A model generated the notes under the pieces. That model made no database searches and was not told the DNA's origin. It was given only the letters and a program-made list of their open reading frames with translations. Positions 38,959 through 46,833 of a stretch of 64,000 bases of DNA are shown in pieces. The DNA comes from Caldalkalibacillus salinus (GTDB taxonomy: Bacteria > Bacillota > Bacilli > Caldalkalibacillales > JCM-10596). The stretch lies in NCBI RefSeq assembly GCF_016745835.1, contig NZ_JAERVL010000030.1, positions 1 through 64,000 of the forward strand, read 5' to 3'. A program made the translations under genes and the position numbers. The stretch's first letter is position 1. Each line of letters begins with the position of its first letter.

Positions 38959-38997
38959 AAAAGGCGTATGAATACAATTCTATTCATACGCCTTTTT
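38959..38997 (+). terminator. Terminator after the secreted protein gene
   Basis: AAAAGGCGTATGAATA and its complement form a perfect stem with a CAATTC loop and a T-run; A-rich flank makes it possibly bidirectional, also serving ugpQ. Confidence 0.9.
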
Positions 38998-39044
38998 ATT
39001 TGTTTCGGTGATCTAGTAGTGAGTGCTGTTTTGAGCACCCTGTC

Positions 39045-39758
39045 TTACCCCATAAACCGCGAAGGGATATTCGTAAATATACCGTCTACACCTAACGTTT
39101 CGAAGTGTTGATACGTTTTGCGATCATCAACGGTATAAGGATAAATTTTTAATCCAGCTTGATGACAGTCTTGGACAAAAGCTTGATCAATGAATGTGTA
39201 TAGTGGGTGAATACTATACGCATCAAGATCACATCTTTGTATATATTCCCAAGGTGAAATAAGGTAATTCTTCAATAACACACCTTTCTTAAGACTCGGT
39301 TTGATATTTTGTACTGTTTTAAGAGCCTGATGGTCAAACGAGGAAATAATAATATTGTCTTCAAATCCATAGCGCTCTAGAAGGCTCACTAACTTTTGCT
39401 CAATGCCCTTATGAAAGTAGGGAATGTTTTTAATTTCTATATTTAATAAAACATCCTTGTCTATGAGCGCAAGAATCTCAGCTAATGTCGGAATCCTGGT
39501 CCCCTTATATTCTGACGAAAACCAGCTCCCAGCATCCCTTTGCTTCAATGCATTTAATGTTTGCTCTTTGATTAAGCCCGTACCGTCCGTTGTCCGATCA
39601 ATATGGTCATCGTGACATACTACAATTTCTTGATCTATCGTTAAGTGAACGTCTAATTCAATGGCCTTGCACCCCTGCTGGAGCGCCAGTTGAAAAGCCG
39701 GTATCGTATTTTCGGGTGCTTCGAAGGAAGCCCCCCGATGTGCAAAAATAGTATCCAT
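39045..39758 (-). CDS. ugpQ: Glycerophosphodiester phosphodiesterase
   Basis: A 237-residue cytoplasmic GDPD-fold enzyme that splits glycerophosphodiesters into glycerol-3-phosphate and an alcohol. Catalytic and metal residues are in HRGASFEAPENT, ELDVHLTID and CHDDHIDRTTDGTG. There is no signal peptide, so it acts after import, as UgpQ does. ATG at 39758 follows AAAGGGCGG. Last gene of the ugp operon, 84 bases after ugpB and separated from it by a tandem repeat. Confidence 0.92.
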   Translation of the reverse strand: MDTIFAHRGASFEAPENTIPAFQLALQQGCKAIELDVHLTIDQEIVVCHDDHIDRTTDGTGLIKEQTLNALKQRDAGSWFSSEYKGTRIPTLAEILALIDKDVLLNIEIKNIPYFHKGIEQKLVSLLERYGFEDNIIISSFDHQALKTVQNIKPSLKKGVLLKNYLISPWEYIQRCDLDAYSIHPLYTFIDQAFVQDCHQAGLKIYPYTVDDRKTYQHFETLGVDGIFTNIPSRFMG

Positions 39759-39806
39759 CAACGTCCGCCCTTTCGTTTACAGTTATGAAATGTTTCTTAG
39801 ATTTTA

Positions 39807-39859
39807 CGTGTCCTTTTCGATCTTAGCGTGTCCTTTTCGATCTTAGCGTGTCCTTTTCG
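39807..39859. repeat. 20-bp tandem repeat, 2.65 copies
   Basis: Two identical 20-base units (39807-39826 and 39827-39846) and a 13-base partial third copy (39847-39859), unit CGTGTCCTTTTCGATCTTAG. The array contains the ugpB stop codon and repeats it, so the last codons of ugpB (AKRTR) are echoed in the untranslated copies. Confidence 0.95.
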
Positions 39860-41177
39860 CATCCTCTAAGGCACGGTCAATCATTTCAGCCGCTTCATTT
39901 AAGGCCTCTTCTGGACTCGCACCATCATATAACTTTTCAATAGCCGTCATGACATGTTCTCTCGCCTGTGGGAAGACGCTCATAAGCGCCCCTTGTGTAG
40001 CAGGCGTTAAGGTTGTATTTTGAAGTTGTTCGACAGCAGTGAGAAATTGGGGATAAGTGTCATAGACCTCTTGCAATGTAGCTTCCTCGTGCGCTGCTTT
40101 AGTAATTGGAAAATAACCTGTCTCACCAGCCCAATACGCTTGAGTTTCTGGCTCAACGAGGTATTTAATAAATTCCCAAGCGGCTAACTGCTCCTCCTCA
40201 GACTTCCCTTCCATCATCCATAATGATGCGCCTCCAATAATGACACCATGCCTGTCTTGCCCATCCATGACTGGTAAGTATGCGGTGCCAACTTCAAAGT
40301 CTGAATCATTGACGTTACTCGCAGTGCCTGCGGTTGAGTCTAAATACATAGCCAATTTCTCAGCCTTAAAAGCGGCTCTAATATCATCCCAGTCTCGACC
40401 GTATATACCTAAAGTCCCTTCCTTATTCATTTCATCTAACCATGTAAAAACGTTCAGTCCAGGCTGTTCGTTAATTAATGTTCTGGTCGGTTCGCCCGAT
40501 CGACCATTATCTTGATCGACATAGTAAGCCCCCTGATTGGCCAGTAACTGTTCAAAAAACCAGCCATGGATTAAGAGACCAAAGCCATGAACATCAACAT
40601 GAGTTTCTGCCCCTTGTGTTAATCTCTGAGCTACTTCTTGTACTTCACTGAACGTACTCGGGGGATCTTCGGGATCAAGGCCAGCTTCTCTAAACATATC
40701 CTTATTATATAACATGATCGCGTTAGACGTATTAAAGGGCATGGAATAGAGCTGACCATCAATCTGGTAATAACCTAGTATATTCTCTTCGAGGTTGGAT
40801 ATGTCAAATTGATCTTGATCAATAAATGTCTGCATGGGAACGATATAACCGCTTTCAGCCATATATTTTGTACCCACCTCAAATACCTGCATCAGCGTTG
40901 GTGCTTCTGGGGTTCCCCCGACTTGTCTGAGCTTATTAAGAGATTCCTCATACGTCCCTTGATATTCAGGTTGTACATAAAACTCATCTTGACTCGCATT
41001 AAAATCATCTGCTATCTTTTGCAGGGTTTCCCCTAGATTCCCTCCCATCGCATGCCAAAAGGTCACAATAAGTCTTCCATCATCCGTATACTGTGCTTCT
41101 CCACTTGTGGTACTACTACATGCTGTAAAGCCTAGAATGAGACAAACGCCAAACATGAAAAGTAACGTCTTTTTCAT
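39843..41177 (-). CDS. ugpB: Glycerol-3-phosphate ABC substrate-binding lipoprotein
   Basis: A 444-residue family-1 solute-binding lipoprotein. Signal peptide and lipobox FTAC, then VTFWHAMGGNLGETLQKIADDFN, which is the UgpB ligand-binding start that contacts glycerol-3-phosphate or glycerophosphocholine. ATG at 41177 follows AAGGGGTG. The gene order ugpA-ugpE-ugpB-ugpQ supports the assignment over a generic sugar carrier. Its 3' end runs into the tandem repeat. Confidence 0.88.
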   Translation of the reverse strand: MKKTLLFMFGVCLILGFTACSSTTSGEAQYTDDGRLIVTFWHAMGGNLGETLQKIADDFNASQDEFYVQPEYQGTYEESLNKLRQVGGTPEAPTLMQVFEVGTKYMAESGYIVPMQTFIDQDQFDISNLEENILGYYQIDGQLYSMPFNTSNAIMLYNKDMFREAGLDPEDPPSTFSEVQEVAQRLTQGAETHVDVHGFGLLIHGWFFEQLLANQGAYYVDQDNGRSGEPTRTLINEQPGLNVFTWLDEMNKEGTLGIYGRDWDDIRAAFKAEKLAMYLDSTAGTASNVNDSDFEVGTAYLPVMDGQDRHGVIIGGASLWMMEGKSEEEQLAAWEFIKYLVEPETQAYWAGETGYFPITKAAHEEATLQEVYDTYPQFLTAVEQLQNTTLTPATQGALMSVFPQAREHVMTAIEKLYDGASPEEALNEAAEMIDRALEDAKRTR

Positions 41178-41245
41178 TATTACACCCCTTATATTGAATC
41201 GTTTTGTTAGATTTACATACCACCACTGGCTTTTCACACCAACAC

Positions 41246-42055
41246 TTAGCCTTTCAGTGCTCCCGACATCAAGCCACGTTTCAAGTAGTTCAAACCGAAG
41301 AATAGGAGCAACAATGTTGGCAATAAAATAATGACCACGCCCGCCATCACCATGTTCCAGGATGTTGAGGCTTCCTGAGCGATCATCATCTTGATCCCAA
41401 TCTGGACAGTCCGTACATTTTCATTACTCGTAGCCAATAACGGCCATAGGTACATATTCCACGTCGTTAAAAAGCCGTAGATGCCAAGTGCAATTAAGAC
41501 TGGTCGAGACAAAGGAATGACAAAAGAGGCAAAGAAACGAAAACGTGAACACCCGTCCATTTGGGCTGATTCATGTAGCTCTCTAGGAATCGTGAGGAAG
41601 TGCTGTCGAAGTAGAAAAATACCAAACGCAATGGCAAAGAAAGGCACCGTCAACCCCTGATACGTATTAAGCCACCCGAGGTTTAAGACCGTGATATAGT
41701 TTGGAATCATCGTGGCTTCCCAAGGGACTAGCATTGTCGACAGAATAAGAAAGAAGAAAAAATGCCGGCCTTTGAACGGTATAAAAACCAGTGCATACGC
41801 TGCTAAACTGCACAGGATCAGTTGCCCGACCATCACACTAAAAGATACGATAAAACTATTCATAAGAAATTTAAGTAAAGGGACACTCGTAAAAGCTTGC
41901 ACATAATTTTCAAAGGATATGTTCTTGGGTATGTAGTCCCCACTATGTAATGCAGCCGAACTAAGGAAACTTGCTAGGATAGCAAAAAGCACTGGGAAAA
42001 ACAAAAGGAATGCTGAAATGATCAACAGCACGTAGAATAAAAGCGTTCTCATCAT
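41246..42055 (-). CDS. ugpE: Glycerol-3-phosphate ABC transporter permease UgpE
   Basis: A 269-residue MalG-type permease with about six membrane segments. The EAA loop ELHESAQMDGCSRFRFFASFVIPLSRP (around residues 160-185) contacts the ATPase. It overlaps ugpA by four bases, so it is coupled to it. No ATPase gene is in the operon, so a shared MsmX/UgpC-type ATPase encoded elsewhere is expected. Confidence 0.88.
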   Translation of the reverse strand: MMRTLLFYVLLIISAFLLFFPVLFAILASFLSSAALHSGDYIPKNISFENYVQAFTSVPLLKFLMNSFIVSFSVMVGQLILCSLAAYALVFIPFKGRHFFFFLILSTMLVPWEATMIPNYITVLNLGWLNTYQGLTVPFFAIAFGIFLLRQHFLTIPRELHESAQMDGCSRFRFFASFVIPLSRPVLIALGIYGFLTTWNMYLWPLLATSNENVRTVQIGIKMMIAQEASTSWNMVMAGVVIILLPTLLLLFFGLNYLKRGLMSGALKG

Positions 42056-42993
42056 TGATAATGCACCTTCTTTTCTCCAACCTTAAATTGCATAATGGTG
42101 AAGAAGAGCACGAGGATAAATAGAATGATCGCTTGCGCACTCGCATAACCAAATCTTGAATGTATGAAGGCATCCTTATATATGGCATAGACGATCAGAT
42201 TAGTGGCTTCAGCTGGTCCCCCACCCGTTAGGATATCGATCTGGCCGAACGTTTGGAAGGCATTAATAAGGGTAACCACGATCACAAAGAATAACGTTGG
42301 AGATAACATGGGGATTGTAATTTTAAACAATTGGGACCAATACCCTGCCCCGTCTATCCGTGCGCTCTCATACAGCTCTTCGGAAATATTCTGTAGTCCA
42401 CCCAGTAAAATAATGAAGTTAAATCCAACATTCATCCACACGGTTGTTAAAGCAACAGAAAAAAGGGCCCATGTAGAGGATGTTAACCAAGGGATACTAG
42501 AGAGCCCAAGCATTTGTAGCCCATAATTAATGACACCGATGCTAGGATGAAATAGAAATAACCAGATGGTCGCTCCAGCAGCCACGGAAACGCCTAATGT
42601 TGAAGAAAAAATAACGCGGAAGAACGCCATACCCTTTAATTTCTCATTTGCAATAACGGCTAAGTATAAAGCTAGTAATATACCTGTTGGCACAGTATAT
42701 AGTACAAATAAAAAGGTAGCTTTCATCGATTGTAGGAATTGTGAGGACGTCAGTAGCCGAGCATAATGTTCAAATCCTACAAATGATAACGTCATCCCTC
42801 TAGGGTTCGTGATAAAAAAACTGTAATAGAGCGTTTTGATCATCGGATAGAACAGAAAGACACCTAATATGAGTAAAGCGGGTGATAAATACAGGATCCC
42901 TTCCATAAACAATCGCCGTTGTTTTTGTCTCTTTCTAAGGGCACTTATCCCCAGGTCATCCTTTCCTCCTGTTATACTTGGTTGTGGCCTCAT
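42052..42993 (-). CDS. ugpA: Glycerol-3-phosphate ABC transporter permease UgpA
   Basis: A 313-residue MalF-type permease with six membrane segments and EAA loop ELYESARIDGAGYWSQLFKITIPMLSP. GAGGGGAGGAGAT directly precedes the ATG. First gene of ugpA-ugpE-ugpB-ugpQ and 90 bases downstream of a Pho-box promoter, so expression should rise under phosphate starvation. Confidence 0.88.
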   Translation of the reverse strand: MRPQPSITGGKDDLGISALRKRQKQRRLFMEGILYLSPALLILGVFLFYPMIKTLYYSFFITNPRGMTLSFVGFEHYARLLTSSQFLQSMKATFLFVLYTVPTGILLALYLAVIANEKLKGMAFFRVIFSSTLGVSVAAGATIWLFLFHPSIGVINYGLQMLGLSSIPWLTSSTWALFSVALTTVWMNVGFNFIILLGGLQNISEELYESARIDGAGYWSQLFKITIPMLSPTLFFVIVVTLINAFQTFGQIDILTGGGPAEATNLIVYAIYKDAFIHSRFGYASAQAIILFILVLFFTIMQFKVGEKKVHYQ

Positions 42994-43082
42994 ATCTCCT
43001 CCCCTCCTCTCAGGTTAAAGTACAGTTCTTGTCCCTATCTCATATCTATGAACAGAAATCAAAACTATGCCGCTTACTAGCC

Positions 43083-43136
43083 ATCATAACTTTTGATCTT
43101 TAATGAAGGTTAAATACGGAGTAAAAAAACTGTAAA
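43083..43136 (-). promoter_or_regulatory. PhoP-box promoter of the ugp operon
   Basis: On the minus strand TTTACA (43136-43131), TTTACT (43125-43120), TTTAAC (43114-43109) and TTAAAG (43103-43098) recur at exactly 11 bp, and a -10 box TATGAT (43088-43083) begins 9 bases after the last. Bacillus PhoP binds TT(A/C/T)A(C/T)A repeats spaced this way at about -20 to -60. Confidence 0.75.
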
Positions 43137-43162
43137 CTTTTCATATAAAATGTCGCGAATAT

Positions 43163-43212
43163 AAAAAAGCCGATTACTGTCCAGGGATTAAGCATTTCCC
43201 TGGCAATAATCG
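43163..43212 (-). terminator. Terminator of the M3 peptidase gene
   Basis: On the minus strand CGATTA...CCAGGG pairs with CCCTGG...TAATCG, followed by GCTTTTTT. Confidence 0.85.
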
Positions 43213-43274
43213 ACATATTGTCGTGTCACATGATGATACATCCGCATGCTTTGTGTGAAAATGTTATTTCAGGT

Positions 43275-44978
43275 CTACTCTAGTTCACGTAGGCGCTGCT
43301 GAGCAAAATCCATCAGCTCTTTGATCTTTGATGTCGAGAAATCAAACTTAATCCCAGCCGTTTCATAGACTTCTGGTAAAGTCTTTGAGCTGCCTAGAGC
43401 AAGTGCTTTTTTATAGTTGCTAATCGCTTGTTGTGGATCATGGTGGTACTGTTCCCACATTTGTAGTGCGCCTAATTGTGCAATGGCATATTCGATATAG
43501 TAGAAGGGGACTTCGAAAATATGCAGCTGTAAAAGCCACCTTGCTTTGATTTGCTCTTCCACACCTTCTATGTCAAGATAGGCATAGTTATACCTTTTGA
43601 CAAGGTCCATAAATTTTTCTTCTCTTTCCTCTACCGTGTGATTCGGATTTTCATACATCCAGTGCTGAAAGCGATCCACGACCATCGCCCAAGGAAAAAA
43701 GGAAATAATGTCTTCGATATGTTCTTTCTGTGCACGTTTCAATTCGTTCTCGTCTTCATAAAACCGATCCCACTTGTCGAGGGTAAATAATTCCATACTC
43801 ATACTCGCTAGCTCGGCGGACTCCATCGGTACATCTTTATAATCAGCTAGTGTCTGTTGTCTTGTAGATAACAGATGATGGACACTGTGTCCACCTTCAT
43901 GCACCATAGTGGATAGATCACCCTGGGTCCCTACTGCATTCATAAAGATAAACGGCAAGCCAGTGACAGGTAAGTCTGAACAAAATCCACCAGGTGATTT
44001 CGCCTTCCTGCTTTCTAAATCTAGAAGGTCTCGATCTCTCATTTCTGCAATTAATTGCCCAAAATCGGGATCTAACTGATTAAAAACATCAATGGTCCCT
44101 TCTACCAATTCCTCCGTCGTTTCAAACGGCTTTAACGGTTCTTGACCAGCAGGTATCGCCTGTGTGTCCCAAGGACGGTATCGCTCCACGCCAATTTGCT
44201 TATGATGCTTTTTCTGAATCTCCGTCACCATGGGGACCACCGCTTCTTCAACCGCTTCATGGAAACGAAAGCATTCTTCTGGTGTGTAATCAAAGCGTTC
44301 ATATTTTTTAAACATATAATCGCGATAGTTGTCAAAACCGGCATTCTGAGCGATTTGATGTCTTAGAGTGATGAGCTCTGTCATGATATCGTTCAAGCGC
44401 TCTTCGTGCACCTGCACTTCCTGCCATACCTTCTTCCACGCCTTTTCCCTCACATGTCGTTCCTTACTCATAAGGTATGTCTTCATTTGAGGGATCGTCT
44501 TTTCTTCCCCTTCCCAATCAATCGTCAGGCTCCCTGTTATTTCAAAATATTCATTATGTAAATGGTCTTCTTTTATCTCCAAAGGGATATTCTCTTCTCG
44601 ATAAAGCTCTATCGCATTCACTCTAGAACGTATGAGCAACCCGTATTTGTCTTGATCTAATTGCTTACGAAATTCATTATCATAAAACTTCTTATTCAGC
44701 TTATGGCTGTATGTTTTGAGCATAGGCATAATGTCTTGTTGGTGATATTCATATCTCTTTTTAATGTTTTCATCATCGTTATACCGGTTAAATGCAATAT
44801 ATACCCCTGAAAGTATCTCTTGAATCTCTTCCATTAAGGCACTCTCTTTTAACAACCACTGTTCTAAATCTTCAACGGATTGAATCTCTTCATTTAATAA
44901 GTTATTCAGTTTTTTCTCTAAAGCAGATTTGTCATATAAATCGATTTCCTCTTGAAAAAATTGCGTGTCAGCTTGCAT
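43275..44978 (-). CDS. M3-family oligoendopeptidase
   Basis: A 567-residue cytoplasmic zinc metallopeptidase. The zinc motif is MVHEGGHSVHHL (HExxH), with the third ligand Glu in VPMESAELASMSMEL. It belongs to the M3B oligoendopeptidase branch and would trim short peptides. Start is uncertain: ATG at 44978 has GAGGAG 10 bases upstream; ATG at 45038 with GAGGGTG is the alternative and would add 20 residues. Different from the PepF-type enzyme at 46.8 kb. Confidence 0.88.
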   Translation of the reverse strand: MQADTQFFQEEIDLYDKSALEKKLNNLLNEEIQSVEDLEQWLLKESALMEEIQEILSGVYIAFNRYNDDENIKKRYEYHQQDIMPMLKTYSHKLNKKFYDNEFRKQLDQDKYGLLIRSRVNAIELYREENIPLEIKEDHLHNEYFEITGSLTIDWEGEEKTIPQMKTYLMSKERHVREKAWKKVWQEVQVHEERLNDIMTELITLRHQIAQNAGFDNYRDYMFKKYERFDYTPEECFRFHEAVEEAVVPMVTEIQKKHHKQIGVERYRPWDTQAIPAGQEPLKPFETTEELVEGTIDVFNQLDPDFGQLIAEMRDRDLLDLESRKAKSPGGFCSDLPVTGLPFIFMNAVGTQGDLSTMVHEGGHSVHHLLSTRQQTLADYKDVPMESAELASMSMELFTLDKWDRFYEDENELKRAQKEHIEDIISFFPWAMVVDRFQHWMYENPNHTVEEREEKFMDLVKRYNYAYLDIEGVEEQIKARWLLQLHIFEVPFYYIEYAIAQLGALQMWEQYHHDPQQAISNYKKALALGSSKTLPEVYETAGIKFDFSTSKIKELMDFAQQRLRELE

Positions 44979-45181
44979 CCATACCATCTCCTCAATCGTT
45001 AGGACATTATCTACAGCTACACTATCATAAATAAACATGAACTTCACCCTCACTCTGGAAATGGTTTTCGATCAAGAAAACACACGAGTGGTTTCTTGTA
45101 TCTTACTTAATATCTGTACGAGTGAGGAAAAATATGCAAACCAAACCTATGCTTTGAAACACAAGACATGATACGACATAC

Positions 45182-45220
45182 AAAAAGAGCGAGGGAATTT
45201 TAATTCCTCGCTCTTTTTTT
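45182..45220 (-). terminator. Bidirectional terminator
   Basis: AAAAAGAGCGAGG and CCTCGCTCTTTTTTT form a perfect stem with A- and T-rich flanks, 25 bases after the dehydrogenase stop. Confidence 0.9.
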
Positions 45221-45245
45221 CTCTCACGTATAACAAGAGATTTAG

Positions 45246-46199
45246 TTAATAACGACGGTCAAGTGCTACGACATTACGCATCTGAGATACTTCTGGATAT
45301 TGTCTCATATTGTCTTCAAATATATCTAATGCACGTCTCATATACAAGGGAGACCTACCCGACACGTGGGGTGTTAAGATGATATTGTCGAGGGTCCACA
45401 AGGGATGATTGTGAGGAAGTGGTTCTTGATGATATACATCTAGCACAGCACCTGCAATGGTATGATGTTTCAAAGCTGTAACCAACGCAGATTCATCGAC
45501 AACTTTACCCCGACCAATATTAATTAAGTACGCAGTGTCCTTCATCTGATCCAGTTCATCGCTGGATATGAAATGTTCCGTATCCTTCGTGTGGGGTAAG
45601 GTCACAACCACGTAATCACTCTCTTCGAACAACCGTGACTTCTCCTCAATCGGTATCATGTCGTCCACTTCAGTTGGTCCCTCCGAGGTGCTCCTACGTA
45701 ACCCTAGTACTTTCATACCGAAAGCTTTGGCACGCTTAGCAATCTCTTCACCTATCGCTCCTACGCCAAGGATACCGATCGTCTTACCGTATAGTTCATC
45801 TACACGTAAACTGCGATCCCATGTTTGAGCCTTTTGTAAATCGTAAAACTCATAGTGCCTGCGTGCCAATTGCAGCATCATACCCATGGTGTACTCAGCC
45901 ATCGGGATTTTATGAATGCCCTTGGCATTGGTGACCAGAATGTTGTGCCTTTGTAATGCTTCCCAGGGCATCTCATCCAAACCTGCGCTTAACACTTGTA
46001 TCCACTTAAGTTGTTGCATTTGATCAATGTCGACATCCGTAAGATCTTCTCCATATGTAAGCAAAACTTCAGCTTGAGTTAAATGATGCTCGTACGCTTC
46101 TTCTTTACTTGCATAGAAAAAAAATTCATGGCCGGTAAATGCATCTCTTAGACGTGTTTGATGCTTTGTACTTATTTTAGCCGTAGAAACGATGATCAT
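45246..46199 (-). CDS. D-2-hydroxyacid dehydrogenase
   Basis: A 317-residue NAD(P)-dependent dehydrogenase. The Rossmann motif GILGVGAIGEEIA is at about residues 139-151, and the catalytic Arg (NIGRGKVVDE), Glu (YHQEPLP) and His (LTPHVSG) are present. It reduces a 2-oxoacid such as glyoxylate or hydroxypyruvate, or related substrates. ATG at 46199 follows AGGGAGGAG; an earlier ATG at 46226 has no site. Probably cotranscribed with yheA, 41 bases upstream. Confidence 0.85.
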   Translation of the reverse strand: MIIVSTAKISTKHQTRLRDAFTGHEFFFYASKEEAYEHHLTQAEVLLTYGEDLTDVDIDQMQQLKWIQVLSAGLDEMPWEALQRHNILVTNAKGIHKIPMAEYTMGMMLQLARRHYEFYDLQKAQTWDRSLRVDELYGKTIGILGVGAIGEEIAKRAKAFGMKVLGLRRSTSEGPTEVDDMIPIEEKSRLFEESDYVVVTLPHTKDTEHFISSDELDQMKDTAYLINIGRGKVVDESALVTALKHHTIAGAVLDVYHQEPLPHNHPLWTLDNIILTPHVSGRSPLYMRRALDIFEDNMRQYPEVSQMRNVVALDRRY

Positions 46200-46240
46200 G
46201 CGCGTTCTCCTCCCTATCACACGCAACCTTTATCATAAAA

Positions 46241-46603
46241 CTAGGCGTTCTCTTGTTCTTCATCATCACCATAGATTTCTTTTAATGGTTCAGCGATAAT
46301 CTTATTAATATCCTCCATCACAACGCTTAAACGTTGTTCGGCTTCTAATAGTGAACTAATTGTCGGGTTCAATTTGATTGTTTCAAAAAGTGAATTCGCC
46401 TTCTGAATTTCTTCTTCAGATAGCTGTTGCCCTTGCATTTGTTTCATTTGTAATTCCATCTGCATCTCACGGAAATCTTGAAGCATCTTCTTTGAAGTAT
46501 CCTCTTCGTTGACCTTTTCTTGAGCAGTTACAAGTGCTTGGAACTCCTCACTTTCTTTGATGGCCTTTGAAAGCCCGTGTGCAGAATCATATAAGTTAGA
46601 CAT
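46241..46603 (-). CDS. yheA: YheA-like YlbF/YmcA family protein
   Basis: A 120-residue all-helical protein of the YlbF/YmcA family. QDFREMQMELQMKQMQGQQLSEEE and LLEAEQRLSVVMEDINKIIAEPLKEIYG match Bacillus YheA closely. YlbF and YmcA work with YaaT in RNA processing by RNase Y; YheA's own role is unclear. ATG at 46603 follows TGGAGGGT. An acidic tail (DDEEQENA) ends it. In Bacillus subtilis it neighbours yheB/yheC; here those are 15 kb away. Confidence 0.85.
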   Translation of the reverse strand: MSNLYDSAHGLSKAIKESEEFQALVTAQEKVNEEDTSKKMLQDFREMQMELQMKQMQGQQLSEEEIQKANSLFETIKLNPTISSLLEAEQRLSVVMEDINKIIAEPLKEIYGDDEEQENA

Positions 46604-46833
46604 GAAATAACCCTCCAATAATTGTTTGGTCTATTGTAACATACTGTAACCATATCCCGAACATTTCAATCATATTTGTAATCTTTCTCATATTCAAACG
46701 ACACTTCAATATTTATCTTAGATTTACGAAATATTTTCATGTATAATAAATAGCAATGATGTTATCTTTATTTTCTGATTAGTTTTTTACATTATATTGA
46801 ACGTCAATATTATGATGAAAGGTTGGATGATTG

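Noticed and set aside
39807-39859. CRISPR array
   Set aside because: The 20-base units are directly adjacent with no spacers, so it is a plain tandem repeat.
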